From positions 271,824 through 335,823 of the forward strand of contig NZ_JAQMYP010000003.1 in NCBI RefSeq assembly GCF_028369295.1: a stretch of 64,000 nucleotides of DNA. The letters are read 5' to 3'. The notes below the pieces were generated by a model. That model did no database searches, had not been told where the DNA came from, and worked only from the letters and a program-made list of their open reading frames with translations. Shown here piece after piece: positions 20,008-30,508 of the stretch. How positions within the stretch are numbered: the stretch's first letter is position 1; each line of letters opens with the position of its first letter. Source of the stretch: Streptomyces sp. HD. Lineage in GTDB: Bacteria; Actinomycetota; Actinomycetes; Streptomycetales; Streptomycetaceae. The position numbers and the translations under genes are program-made.

Positions 20008-20253
20008 CTAGGGCTCCTCCCGCCAGCCGTCCCACTCCCCCGCGAACTCATCCAGCTTCCCGGGATCGAGCCGCCCCTGCTCGTCCCGCAGCACCACCAG
20101 CCACTGGGCGTCCTCGGCATCGTCCTCGCCGGCCAGCGCGTCCCGCACCAGCCGGGGCTCCTCGTCGACACCGAACCGCTCCCCGAGCGCCTCCGCGACC
20201 TCCTCCGCCGCGTCACGGTCGGGCAGCACCAGCACATGTCTCACATCGCTCAC
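20008..20253 (-). CDS. Small conserved hypothetical protein
   Basis: An acidic protein of about 81 aa (RHVLVLPDRDAAEEVAEALG, then FGVDEEPRLVRDALAGEDDA, ending EFAGEWDGWREEP). The beta-alpha-beta-like opening and acidic composition are consistent with a small ferredoxin-fold domain (inference). The start is either the GTG at 20253 or the GTG nine bases further in (20244); neither has a strong Shine-Dalgarno. It converges on the methyltransferase with 14 bp between stops. Function unknown. Confidence 0.7.
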   Translation of the reverse strand: MSDVRHVLVLPDRDAAEEVAEALGERFGVDEEPRLVRDALAGEDDAEDAQWLVVLRDEQGRLDPGKLDEFAGEWDGWREEP

Positions 20254-20356
20254 GGAGCAATTCTCAGGCACCCGAGGAGTGACGAGCGCGCGGGTCCTGG
20301 CACGAGCAGCACGTGCAGCCCTGAGTGACCTCTGTGCCCGATCCGGAAGGACCACC

Positions 20357-20446
20357 CGGGCACTCCGGGCGCTCCGGGCACCTTGGGCAACCCAGGCACT
20401 CCGGGCGCCCTGGGCAGCCCGAGCGGCCCGAGTGGCCCGACTGGCC
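20357..20446. repeat. Degenerate 9-bp tandem repeat, ten units
   Basis: Ten consecutive nonamers of the type CGGGCACTC / CGGGCGCTC / CGAGTGGCC occupy the 297-bp gap between the small gene at 20008 and the N-acetyltransferase gene. The rest of the gap (20447-20545) is pyrimidine-rich with irregular TCGCCCGTCC repeats. On the minus strand the array would read as collagen-like Gly-X-Y triplets, but no start or codon bias supports translation. Confidence 0.85.
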
Positions 20447-20550
20447 CGTCCGCCTTCGCCCGTCCTGGGTGTTCCTGCCTGCCCTCGCCCGTCCTCGCCC
20501 GACCCGGTGCGTCCTCGCCCGTCCTCACCCGCCCAGGCCCCGCCCTCGAA

Positions 20551-21390
20551 TCAGCCCTCCCCGTTCGGCTTTCGCACCGTCGGCACCCGGTCCAGTTCGA
20601 TCCCGAACCGCTCGCGGTACACCCCCAGCACCTCCTCGTCCGTGCCCAACTCCCGCTCCTCACGTGTCCCGTCGGCCGCCGTCGCCTTGAACGTGCGGCC
20701 GCTGAGCGTGATCCGCCCGCCTTCCTCCGTCACCCGCGAACACACCAGTGACTGGGTGAAGTGCGAGGCCGGCGAGGTGCTGTGCCACCACGCCCCGGCC
20801 ACGAAATCACCGAGCACCCGCGGCCGCCGCTCCAGCCGGTACTCCGGTCTGCCGTCCATGACGACCTCCAGGTCCGCCGCCTCGGCCACGTCGTGCCCGC
20901 CGCGCACCCCGGCCGCGTCCGGCCCGGCCTCGACGATCCGGAACACCCCCGCCGGATCCACCTGCTCACCCCGCGCCTCGAAGGCCAGCGGATAGTGGCT
21001 GTGCGCCCCGAAGCCGACGTCCGCCAACCACGCGCCGCCGTCCACCGTGCGCACCTTCAGCGCCATGTGGTCGTAGGGAATCCCCAGCCGTTCCTCCTTG
21101 CCGTGGACACGCGCCGCGAGCAGTGTCACGTCGAAGCCGAGCGCGCCGAGCAACGTCCCGAACGCCCCGTTCAGTTCGTAACAGAACCCACCCCGTCGCG
21201 CCCCCACCACCTTGTCCAGCACCCGCTTCTCCGCCAGGACGATCTCCTCGCCGAGGTGGATCGACAGGTTCTCGAAGGGCACCGTCTGCAGATGGCGCAG
21301 ATGCAGTTCGCGCAGCACGTCCACGGTGGGCCACGCCGGGTGCTCGACCCCAAGGCGACGGAGATAGGCATCAACCTCAACGGAATCCAT
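20551..21390 (-). CDS. Arylamine N-acetyltransferase
   Basis: A 279-aa NAT enzyme that transfers acetyl or propionyl groups from CoA to arylamines or to polyketide intermediates. The catalytic triad is visible: Cys in RRGGFCYELN, His in YDHMALKV and Asp in LADVGFG. TVPFENLSIHLG near the N-terminus is also diagnostic. The ATG at 21390 lies 4 bp after the comEC stop, suggesting coupling to comEC. NATs in actinomycetes occur both in amide-synthase clusters and as housekeeping xenobiotic enzymes; here there are no polyketide genes nearby. Confidence 0.93.
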   Translation of the reverse strand: MDSVEVDAYLRRLGVEHPAWPTVDVLRELHLRHLQTVPFENLSIHLGEEIVLAEKRVLDKVVGARRGGFCYELNGAFGTLLGALGFDVTLLAARVHGKEERLGIPYDHMALKVRTVDGGAWLADVGFGAHSHYPLAFEARGEQVDPAGVFRIVEAGPDAAGVRGGHDVAEAADLEVVMDGRPEYRLERRPRVLGDFVAGAWWHSTSPASHFTQSLVCSRVTEEGGRITLSGRTFKATAADGTREERELGTDEEVLGVYRERFGIELDRVPTVRKPNGEG

Positions 21391-21394
21391 GACC

Positions 21395-23983
21395 TCAGTC
21401 TCCCGCCACCCGCAGCTCGGCGCCCGCACCCGCCACCGCCAGGGCCCCGTCCTCGTCCGTCCGCAGCACCACCGCGCCCTGCGCCCGCAGCGCCGCCACG
21501 GTGCTGGGAGCCGGGTGGCCGTACGGGTTGTCCGCACCACAACTGATCAGCGCGAGTCGCGGAGCAGCCCTGCGTATGAGCTCCGGGTCCTGGTAGGCCG
21601 AGCCGTGGTGAGCGACCTTGAGCACATCCACCCCGCCCAGCAGTGCCCCGGCCGGCGATCTCAACAGGGCCCGCTGCGCGGGAGGTTCGAGATCCCCGAG
21701 CAGCAGGAGCCGCAGCCCGGCCGACCGGACGAGCATGGTGACGCTGGCGTCGTTGGGGCCGTCCGGGCCGTCCGGGGCCAGCGCCGGGTGCGCCGGGGGC
21801 CACAGCACCTGCCAGCTGAGCGCCCCGGTGCGCCGCTCCTCCCCGGCGGCGGCCCGCGTCACGGGAATGCGCCGGGCCGCCGCCTCCCTCCGTACGAACT
21901 CCACCTGGTCCTCGGGCTCTTCATGCCCCGTCGCCTCGATCGCGCCCACCTCACGCCCGCGCAGCACGCCGGGCAGGCCCGCCACGTGATCGGCGTGGTA
22001 GTGGGTGATCACGACGAGCGGGATCCTCGTGATGCCGAGGGTGCGCAGGCACCGGTCGACCAACGTCGGATCGGGTCCGGCGTCCACGACCACGCCCGTC
22101 CCCTCGCCCGCCGCGAGCACCGTCGCGTCGCCCTGCCCCACGTCGCACATCGCGAACCGCCACCCGGGCGGCGGCCACCCCGTGACCACCCTGGTCAGCG
22201 GCGGCGGCTGCACGACCACCAGCACAAGCAGCGCCCCGCAGGCACCGCACCACCAGGGGTGCCGCAACAGCCGTCGGCCCGCGCACAGCACGGCCACCGT
22301 GGCGAGGGCGAGCAGCGCCGCCCCCGTCCAGCTGCCGGGCCAGTCCACCCCCGCTCCGGGCAGCGCGGCGCCCGTTCGGGCGACATCCGCGATCCATCCG
22401 GTCGGCCAACTCGCGCACCAGGCCAGAACCTTGGCCACCGGCATCGCGAGCGGTGCCGTCGCCAGCGCCGCGAATCCCAGCACGGTGGCCGGTGCGATCG
22501 CGAACTCCGCGAGCAGATTGCACGGCACCGCGACCAGGCTCACCCTGGCCGACAGCACCGCCACGACCGGCGCGCACAGCGCCTGCGCTGCCGCCGCGGC
22601 CGCCAGCGCCTCGGCCGGCCTCGGCGGCACCCCGCGCTTTCGCAGCGCCACGCTCCAGCGGGGCGCGAGGGTGAGCAGGGCGCCCGTGGCCAGGACGGAG
22701 AGCAGGAAGCCGTAACTGCGGGCCAGCCATGGGTCGTACAGCACCAGCAGCAGTACGGCCGTCGCCAGCGCCGGGATCAGCGATCTACGGCGTCCGGTCG
22801 CCAGGGCCAGCAGCGCGACGGCCCCGCAGGCCGCGGCCCGCAGCACGCTCGGGTCGGGCCGGCAGACCACGACGAACGCGAGGGTGAGCCCTCCGCCGAG
22901 CAGCGCGGTCGTCCGCAGGGAGATGCCCAGACGGGGCGCGAGGCCACGGCGCTCGACCCGCTGGGCCAGGCCGGGCGGGCCGACGAGCAGGGCGAGGATG
23001 ATCGTGAGGTTGCTGCCGGAGACGGCGAGCGTGTGCGCGAGGTCGGTCTCCTTGAACGCCTCGTCCAGTTCCGGGGTGATCCGCGAGGTGTCGCCCACGA
23101 CCAGCCCCGGCAGCAGCGCCCTCGCATCCGCGGGCAGCCCGTCCGTCGCCTTCCTCAGCCCGGCCCGCAGCCGCCCGGCCAGCCGCTGCGCCGCCGACGG
23201 CTTCCCCACCGCCTCTGGCACCGCCTGGCCCCGCACCCGCAGCACGGCGGCGATCCGGTCCCCGTCGGTCAGGGCGGGAGCGAGGTGTGCGCTCACGCGC
23301 AGGTGTGTGGAGGGGAGGAGCCTCAGCCAAGGCGAACGGAGACTGGCAGATCCCGTCGGCGGTCCCTTGCCCGACGCAGCGGACCTCGGCGCCGCGTCGA
23401 CGATCACCAACACCGGCGCCCGTGTCACCACCACCGCGCCGTCCGCCTTCTCCACGCGCCGCACGTCCGCGTTGAACAGCACGGACGGCGCTGCCATGTG
23501 ATTCCCTCGGACCCGGGCCTTGGTGAGCCGGGGATCCGAGGTGATCTCGACCTCGGCGGTCACGGTGGCGTACTCCCGCGCCAGCCCCGGCACCGGCCCG
23601 CGTCGTAGATCGGCTCCGTGCAGCCCTGCGGAGACGGCGGCCGCTGCGACACACAGCAGCACGGTGGCGACGGAGACACGCGACCAGGTCGGCCAGGTGA
23701 GTCGCGCGGGCGTTCTGCCGGCCCCACCTCGCCGCAGCAACAGCAGGACACCTGCGGCGACCAGGCATACGACCGCCGCCCCGGTCACCCACGCCGACGG
23801 GGCGTCCAGCGCCAGCGCCGCCGTCGCCCACGCGGCGAGGGCAGGAGGGACCAGCCGAAGGTCCGTCGGCCCTTCCTGTCGGGGATGGGACGCGCCGAGC
23901 CGGCTTCCGGACGCGGCGTGCACGGCGGCGCGGGAGGGCACGGGGTCCGCCGTGGGATCGGCGGTGCGCAGGTCGTGGCTCAT
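21395..23983 (-). CDS. comEC: ComEC/Rec2 family DNA channel protein
   Basis: An 862-aa membrane protein. The N-terminal third carries several transmembrane helices and an OB-like DUF4131 region. The middle is the Competence domain (AVSGSNLTIILALLVG and many hydrophobic helices). The C-terminus is an MBL-fold nuclease-like domain with VITHYHADHVAGLPG and VAHHGSAYQD. ComEC imports single-stranded DNA in competent bacteria; streptomycetes are not known to be naturally competent, so the role here is uncertain. It overlaps the comEA stop by four bases and forms one transcription unit with comEA. Confidence 0.93.
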   Translation of the reverse strand: MSHDLRTADPTADPVPSRAAVHAASGSRLGASHPRQEGPTDLRLVPPALAAWATAALALDAPSAWVTGAAVVCLVAAGVLLLLRRGGAGRTPARLTWPTWSRVSVATVLLCVAAAAVSAGLHGADLRRGPVPGLAREYATVTAEVEITSDPRLTKARVRGNHMAAPSVLFNADVRRVEKADGAVVVTRAPVLVIVDAAPRSAASGKGPPTGSASLRSPWLRLLPSTHLRVSAHLAPALTDGDRIAAVLRVRGQAVPEAVGKPSAAQRLAGRLRAGLRKATDGLPADARALLPGLVVGDTSRITPELDEAFKETDLAHTLAVSGSNLTIILALLVGPPGLAQRVERRGLAPRLGISLRTTALLGGGLTLAFVVVCRPDPSVLRAAACGAVALLALATGRRRSLIPALATAVLLLVLYDPWLARSYGFLLSVLATGALLTLAPRWSVALRKRGVPPRPAEALAAAAAAQALCAPVVAVLSARVSLVAVPCNLLAEFAIAPATVLGFAALATAPLAMPVAKVLAWCASWPTGWIADVARTGAALPGAGVDWPGSWTGAALLALATVAVLCAGRRLLRHPWWCGACGALLVLVVVQPPPLTRVVTGWPPPGWRFAMCDVGQGDATVLAAGEGTGVVVDAGPDPTLVDRCLRTLGITRIPLVVITHYHADHVAGLPGVLRGREVGAIEATGHEEPEDQVEFVRREAAARRIPVTRAAAGEERRTGALSWQVLWPPAHPALAPDGPDGPNDASVTMLVRSAGLRLLLLGDLEPPAQRALLRSPAGALLGGVDVLKVAHHGSAYQDPELIRRAAPRLALISCGADNPYGHPAPSTVAALRAQGAVVLRTDEDGALAVAGAGAELRVAGD

Positions 23984-25065
23984 GGCCGTACGAGATTCCG
24001 CAGATCGGCGAAACGACGGTCGCCGATGCCGTTGACCTCCCGCAACTCGTCCACCGAGCGGAAGCCGCCGTGCTGGGTGCGGTAGTCGATGATGTGCTGG
24101 GCCAGCACCGGGCCGACACCCGGGAGAGTGTCCAGCTGGTCGACGGTGGCCGTGTTGAGGGGGACCGGCCCGGCGGGTGCGGCACCGGCCGCCGCACCGC
24201 TCGAACCCGTGCCCGAGCCCGCTCCGGGCGCTGCCCCGGGAACGGCCCCCGGAGCGCCGACGATCACCTGCTCGCCGTCCACCAGGAACCGGGCCCGGTT
24301 GAGGCTGTCGGTGTCGGTGCCTGGGCGCACTCCACCGGCGGCGCGCAGTGCGTCCGCGACACGTGAGCCCGCCGGGAGGCGATGGATCCCCGGCTCGCGC
24401 ACCTTGCCGCCGACGTCCACGACGATCTCGGGCGCGGCCGTGCCCGCGGCACCCGGAGCACCGGCCGCCGACCTACCCTCCCCGGTCTCCTCCCCCGGCT
24501 CCCCTCCCCCGTACGAGGCCGCGGCCCGCACCACCTCGGGCGCCCGCACGGACTGTGCCCGCCCGGCCCAGAAGTGCTGCACGGCGAACCCGGCGGCAAG
24601 GACGAGCACCACGGTGAGCGCGACCACGCTCCGCCGCTCCAGCCCACACCTCGCCTGCAACCACACCGGCATCCGCTCCCGCAGCGCCGGTCCGACCCGC
24701 GTCCGCCAGTCACCGGCACCCGGGGCACGAACCTCGGAATCACCGGAGTCGGCGGCCACCGCCTCAGCACCGCCCGGCGTGCCCCTCGGATCCTCTTCCG
24801 ATCCCCTGACGCCGGCACGCCGAGCAGACTCCTCCTCCGCCTCCGACTCTCCCCACTCCCCGGCCCGTTCGGCGAAAATCACCTCCGCCCGGCGCCACAA
24901 CTCCTCCGCCGACGTATGCCTGTGCCGTGCCCGGCCCCGGGCAGGCATGTGTCGTCGCTGCCGGACCCGGACGTCGGAGTGGGGACCCCGGCCAGGGCCA
25001 CTGGTCGCCCTCACAGGGCGGGTACGTGTACGTGATCGAAGTGCCATGCGACGAGCATCGGACAC
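23980..25065 (-). CDS. comEA: ComEA family helix-hairpin-helix DNA-binding protein
   Basis: A 361-aa protein with a basic, Arg-rich N-terminus, a single membrane anchor (VVALTVVLVLAAGFAV, about residues 146-162) and a Gly/Ala/Pro-rich linker. A SLBB domain (EIVVDVGGKVREPGIHRLP) and a C-terminal double helix-hairpin-helix follow (LNTATVDQLDTLPGVGPVLA then LREVNGIGDRRFADL). ComEA binds incoming double-stranded DNA outside the membrane. The ATG at 25065 has GAGG six bases upstream. The unusually long cytoplasmic N-terminal region is normal for actinobacterial ComEA. Confidence 0.92.
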   Translation of the reverse strand: MSDARRMALRSRTRTRPVRATSGPGRGPHSDVRVRQRRHMPARGRARHRHTSAEELWRRAEVIFAERAGEWGESEAEEESARRAGVRGSEEDPRGTPGGAEAVAADSGDSEVRAPGAGDWRTRVGPALRERMPVWLQARCGLERRSVVALTVVLVLAAGFAVQHFWAGRAQSVRAPEVVRAAASYGGGEPGEETGEGRSAAGAPGAAGTAAPEIVVDVGGKVREPGIHRLPAGSRVADALRAAGGVRPGTDTDSLNRARFLVDGEQVIVGAPGAVPGAAPGAGSGTGSSGAAAGAAPAGPVPLNTATVDQLDTLPGVGPVLAQHIIDYRTQHGGFRSVDELREVNGIGDRRFADLRNLVRP

Positions 25066-25116
25066 CTCGGCGCACCCGCGATGATCTTGCTCAATTCCCG
25101 GGGATTACCACCCAGT

Positions 25117-25125
25117 TGTGGATAA
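25117..25125 (-). promoter_or_regulatory. Perfect DnaA-box sequence upstream of comEA
   Basis: The minus strand reads TTATCCACA, the classical E. coli R1 DnaA box, 52 bp before the comEA start. A single 9-mer could be chance, and the streptomycete consensus is TTGTCCACA, but its intergenic position is suggestive of DnaA-dependent control. Confidence 0.35.
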
Positions 25126-25199
25126 CTCCGCCACCCACACGAGTGACCGACCACCGAGGCGGCCCGACACCACGGCGAGCACGCCCCCCAGCCCGGCCT

Positions 25200-26045
25200 T
25201 CAGCGCGGCGAAACCACAACCCCCAACAGCCCTGGCCCGGTGTGCGCCCCGATCACGGCCCCCACCTCACTCACATGCAGATCGGCCAGCCCCGGCACCC
25301 GGGCCCGCAACCGGTCCGCCAGCGCCGACGCCCGGTCGGGGGCGGCGAGATGGTGCACCGCGATGTCGACCTGCGCGCTGCCCGCCCGGTCGGCCGCGAT
25401 CTCCTCCAGGCGGGCGATCGCCTTGGAGGCCGTCCGTACCTTCTCCAGCGGCCCGATCCGGCCGCCCTCCAGCTGCAGCAGTGGCTTCACCGCGAGCGCG
25501 GAGCCCAACAGGGCCTGCGCGGCCCCGATACGGCCACCGCGGCGCAGATAGTCGAGGGTGTCTACGTAGAAGTAGGCGGCCGTGGCCCCGGCCCGCTTCT
25601 CCGCGGCGGTCACGGCGTCGTCCACCGTGCCGCCCGTCTCTGCCGCCTCGGCCGCGGCCAGCGCGCAGAACCCGAGCGCCATGGCGACCATCCCGGTGTC
25701 CACCACCCGCACCGGCACCGGCGCCTCGCGCGCTGCCAGAACCGCCGCGTCGTAGGTGCCGGAGAGCTCGGCGGACAGGTGCAGGGAGACGATGCCGGTG
25801 GCGCCGGACTCGGCGACCCTGCGGTAGTGCTCCGCGAAGACCTGCGGGCTGGGGCGCGAGGTGGTCACAGGGCGTCGCTTCTGCAACGCCTGGGCGAGGG
25901 AACGGGTCGAGATCTCGGTGCCCTCGTCCAGCGCCTGATCGCCGAGGACCACGGTCAGGGGCACCGCGGTGATGCCGTGGCGCTCCATCGTCCGCGGCGG
26001 CAGGTAGGCCGTTGAATCGGTGACGATCGCGACATGGCGGGACAT
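25200..26045 (-). CDS. DegV family fatty-acid-binding protein
   Basis: A 281-aa DegV (FakB-like) protein that binds fatty acids for presentation to the fatty-acid kinase FakA. Typical blocks are VAIVTDSTAYLPP at the N-terminus and TTSRPSPQVFAEHYRRV. SLHLSAELSGTYDAAVLAAR, RVVDTGMVAMALGF and DTLDYLRRGGRIGAA follow. No fakA-like gene is in this window. The ATG at 26045 begins MSRHVAIVTDS. A 9-bp perfect palindrome lies 53 bp upstream. Confidence 0.93.
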   Translation of the reverse strand: MSRHVAIVTDSTAYLPPRTMERHGITAVPLTVVLGDQALDEGTEISTRSLAQALQKRRPVTTSRPSPQVFAEHYRRVAESGATGIVSLHLSAELSGTYDAAVLAAREAPVPVRVVDTGMVAMALGFCALAAAEAAETGGTVDDAVTAAEKRAGATAAYFYVDTLDYLRRGGRIGAAQALLGSALAVKPLLQLEGGRIGPLEKVRTASKAIARLEEIAADRAGSAQVDIAVHHLAAPDRASALADRLRARVPGLADLHVSEVGAVIGAHTGPGLLGVVVSPR

Positions 26046-26097
26046 GAGCTGGAGGTTACCTGGCGTAGCGCGCGTGCGGCAGCCCGACCCCGCTCAG

Positions 26098-26116
26098 CCG
26101 GTCAAGCCTTGACCGG
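26098..26116. terminator. Short perfect hairpin between the membrane protein gene and degV
   Basis: CCGGTCAAG-C-CTTGACCGG, a perfect 9-bp inverted repeat, lies just after the stop of the 26139 gene and 53 bp before the DegV start. It may be a terminator or an operator; no U-tract follows. Confidence 0.5.
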
Positions 26117-26138
26117 AGCGGCTCGTGGTCGCGCGGCC

Positions 26139-27002
26139 TCAAGTCGTGCTCTCGGGACGGGGTTTCTTCTGCCAGGGATACGTTGGCCGAGGTCCCGGCG
26201 GGTTGATGGCGGGCCGCGTGGGCTCCTCGGCCCGCTGCCGCTGAGGGCTGTCCGGCCAGGTCTGCTCGGCCGTCGCGGCGGCTTCGGGGACGGGGGCCTC
26301 CGGCCAGGGCGGTGGCGTCGCCGACGGGCCTTCCGACGACTGCCTCGGCTCCGAGGATTTCGCCGCCGAGGACGCCGAGGACGCCGAAGATCCCGTCGTC
26401 ACCGGTGAATCAGCCGTCGACGAGCCCGTCTTCGACGAGTCGGCCGCCGAAGGCTCCGTCGTCTGCCAGTGCCGCAAGGCGCCGGTCTCCACGTCGATCT
26501 GCGCGCTGAGGGTGTCCAGGTCGTCGTCCGCGAAGCGGCGGGCCCGGTCGCGAGCCGCCCAGCGCAGTGAGTCCGCCGACTCGACGATGCGCTCGGTGCG
26601 TTCGCGCAGGTCGGGCAGGCGTGCGGCGAGCTTGCTGCGGTCCGGCTCGGACTCCAGGCGCCGCAGTTCGGCGTCCAGTTCGTGCCCGTGCGCGCTGAGG
26701 CGGTGGAAGAGGCCGAGGGACTCCTTGAGGGACTCGTCGTGGTCGGCGTCCACTTCCAGTGCGTCCTGGGTGGCCCGCATGGAGGTGCGCAGCTTCAGCC
26801 GCAGCTGGGCGAGCTCGCCGGCCGCGCCGGGCTGGGCGAAGGACTTGGCCCGCAGGGTGTGGTCCTCGACCGTGCGCCGGGCGTGGGTGATCGTCTCGTC
26901 CACCCGGCGCTTGGCGGCGCCGACCACCTTCACCGTGGCGTACGCACCGAGCACGACGAAGAGCACAAAAAGCAGGGCGACGACTGCGATCACTGCTTCC
27001 AC
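26139..27002 (-). CDS. Single-pass membrane protein with cytoplasmic coiled-coil region
   Basis: A 287-aa protein with an N-terminal membrane helix (VIAVVALLFVLFVVLGAYA, residues about 4-22) and long charged helices to about residue 175 (ARRTVEDHTLRAKSFAQPG, LRLKLRTSMRATQDALEV). A low-complexity Ser/Thr/Pro-rich tail ends PRPTYPWQKKPRP. I start it at the GTG at 27002 because GGAGGAGGA lies five bases upstream. It is conserved upstream of degV/comEA in streptomycetes as far as I recall, but no function is known. A scaffold or envelope role is possible. Confidence 0.8.
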   Translation of the reverse strand: MEAVIAVVALLFVLFVVLGAYATVKVVGAAKRRVDETITHARRTVEDHTLRAKSFAQPGAAGELAQLRLKLRTSMRATQDALEVDADHDESLKESLGLFHRLSAHGHELDAELRRLESEPDRSKLAARLPDLRERTERIVESADSLRWAARDRARRFADDDLDTLSAQIDVETGALRHWQTTEPSAADSSKTGSSTADSPVTTGSSASSASSAAKSSEPRQSSEGPSATPPPWPEAPVPEAAATAEQTWPDSPQRQRAEEPTRPAINPPGPRPTYPWQKKPRPESTT

Positions 27003-27089
27003 GAGCTCCTCCTCCGGCCGGCCGCGGCGCACGCAACATCACGCCGCGCCACATCACGCCACATCTACTCTTCAACGGTAAACGCAGCA

Positions 27090-27126
27090 GGCAGGCCCGG
27101 AGTTCCAGAGGAACCCCGAACCTGCC
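27090..27126 (-). terminator. Imperfect hairpin downstream of leuS
   Basis: GGCAGG (27090-27095) pairs with CCTGCC (27121-27126), enclosing a nearly matched CCGGAGTTCC / GGAACCCCG inner stem. It lies 30 bp after the leuS stop and is a likely terminator. Confidence 0.55.
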
Positions 27127-27155
27127 CGTAGGGGATCACCCCGAGCCGGGAGAAC

Positions 27156-30038
<2,883 letters not shown>

Positions 30039-30093
30039 GATCCTCAAAGCTCCATCGATCGTCTCTGCCAGCGGCTGCGGTTCTCTGGAAACG

Positions 30094-30118
30094 AAAAATC
30101 CCCTCGCACAGGAGGGGA
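30094..30118 (-). terminator. Intrinsic terminator in the leuS leader (attenuator)
   Basis: On the minus strand TCCCCTC-ctgtgc-GAGGGGA is followed by a run of U (AAAAA at 30094-30098 on the plus strand). Stem 30099-30105 with 30112-30118. This is a textbook rho-independent terminator, rare in this GC-rich genome, about 55 bp before the leuS start. It would stop leader transcripts unless an alternative fold forms. Confidence 0.85.
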
Positions 30119-30131
30119 CGCCGCGCCGATT

Positions 30132-30157
30132 CCGACCATCCGATTCGCCCGGTGGTC
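30132..30157 (-). promoter_or_regulatory. Upstream leader hairpin of the leuS attenuator
   Basis: CCGACCA and TGGTCGG form a perfect 7-bp inverted repeat between the leader-peptide stop and the terminator hairpin. It is placed where a pause or antiterminator stem is expected in translation-coupled attenuators. Ends are given to within a few bases. Confidence 0.5.
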
Positions 30158-30165
30158 GGGACTGA

Positions 30166-30204
30166 TCAGCGCGGCCCGCTAAGCAGAAGGCGTACGGCAC
30201 GCAT
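30166..30204 (-). CDS. Putative leuS leader peptide (12 aa, three consecutive Leu codons)
   Basis: ATG CGT GCC GTA CGC CTT CTG CTT AGC GGG CCG CGC TGA reads [12 protein letters not shown]. The three adjacent leucine codons followed by an intrinsic terminator and leuS are the structure of a ribosome-mediated attenuator. A TACCCT -10 lies six bases before the ATG, so this would be a leaderless leader peptide. When charged tRNA-Leu is scarce, the ribosome would stall at the CTT-CTG-CTT run and allow read-through into leuS (inference). Confidence 0.7.
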   Translation of the reverse strand: MRAVRLLLSGPR

Positions 30205-30210
30205 GGCGTC

Positions 30211-30216
30211 AGGGTA
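30211..30216 (-). promoter_or_regulatory. Candidate -10 of the leuS leader promoter
   Basis: TACCCT on the minus strand, six bases upstream of the leader-peptide ATG at 30204. It gives a transcription start at the ATG. The -35 is not recognisable. Confidence 0.45.
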
Positions 30217-30341
30217 CCGCAGCGCCGGAGCGGGTCGCGACGGACTTCCGGCGGGGCGCATGACAGGACCCACAAGGGGCTCACGCATGAACAACTGCGC
30301 CCCCTGTTCCGTACCTGAGAGTTGTGAAGACCTCGAAAAGC

Positions 30342-30373
30342 TGAACAGCGTTCAATTGTTACCTGGCGTAACA
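30342..30373. promoter_or_regulatory. Two adjacent palindromes in the leuS / redox-operon intergenic region
   Basis: TGAAC-AGC-GTTCA (30342-30354) and TGTTAC-CTGGC-GTAACA (30357-30373) are perfect inverted repeats three bases apart. They lie in the 304-bp divergent region between the leuS leader and the cytochrome-like gene at 30509. They look like operators; the cognate regulator is unknown. A TAGAGT (30470-30475) further right may be the -10 for the rightward operon. I see nothing else in the region. Confidence 0.45.
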
Positions 30374-30508
30374 GTCGCTAAGGGACATCGCCCGCCTCTC
30401 GCCGCCCGTAGATAACAACGCAATAACTCAAACGCCGTACCCCTCGGTATGGAGCCACTTAGAGTGCGGCAACGGGACCGCCTTCCCGAACCGCTCGGAG
30501 TTGCCCCC

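Noticed and set aside
20250..20663. Minus-strand frame with collagen-like Gly-X-Y repeats
   Set aside because: Overlaps the start of the 20008 gene and the end of the N-acetyltransferase gene, no ribosome-binding site, and the pattern follows from a 9-bp DNA repeat.
21395..25065. Evidence for natural competence
   Set aside because: comEA and comEC alone are widespread in streptomycetes without known transformation; no pilus or DprA gene is in the window.
30322..30340. TTGTGAA as a possible Rex operator upstream of the redox operon
   Set aside because: Only one half-site is present; the second half (TTCACAA) is missing at the required spacing.
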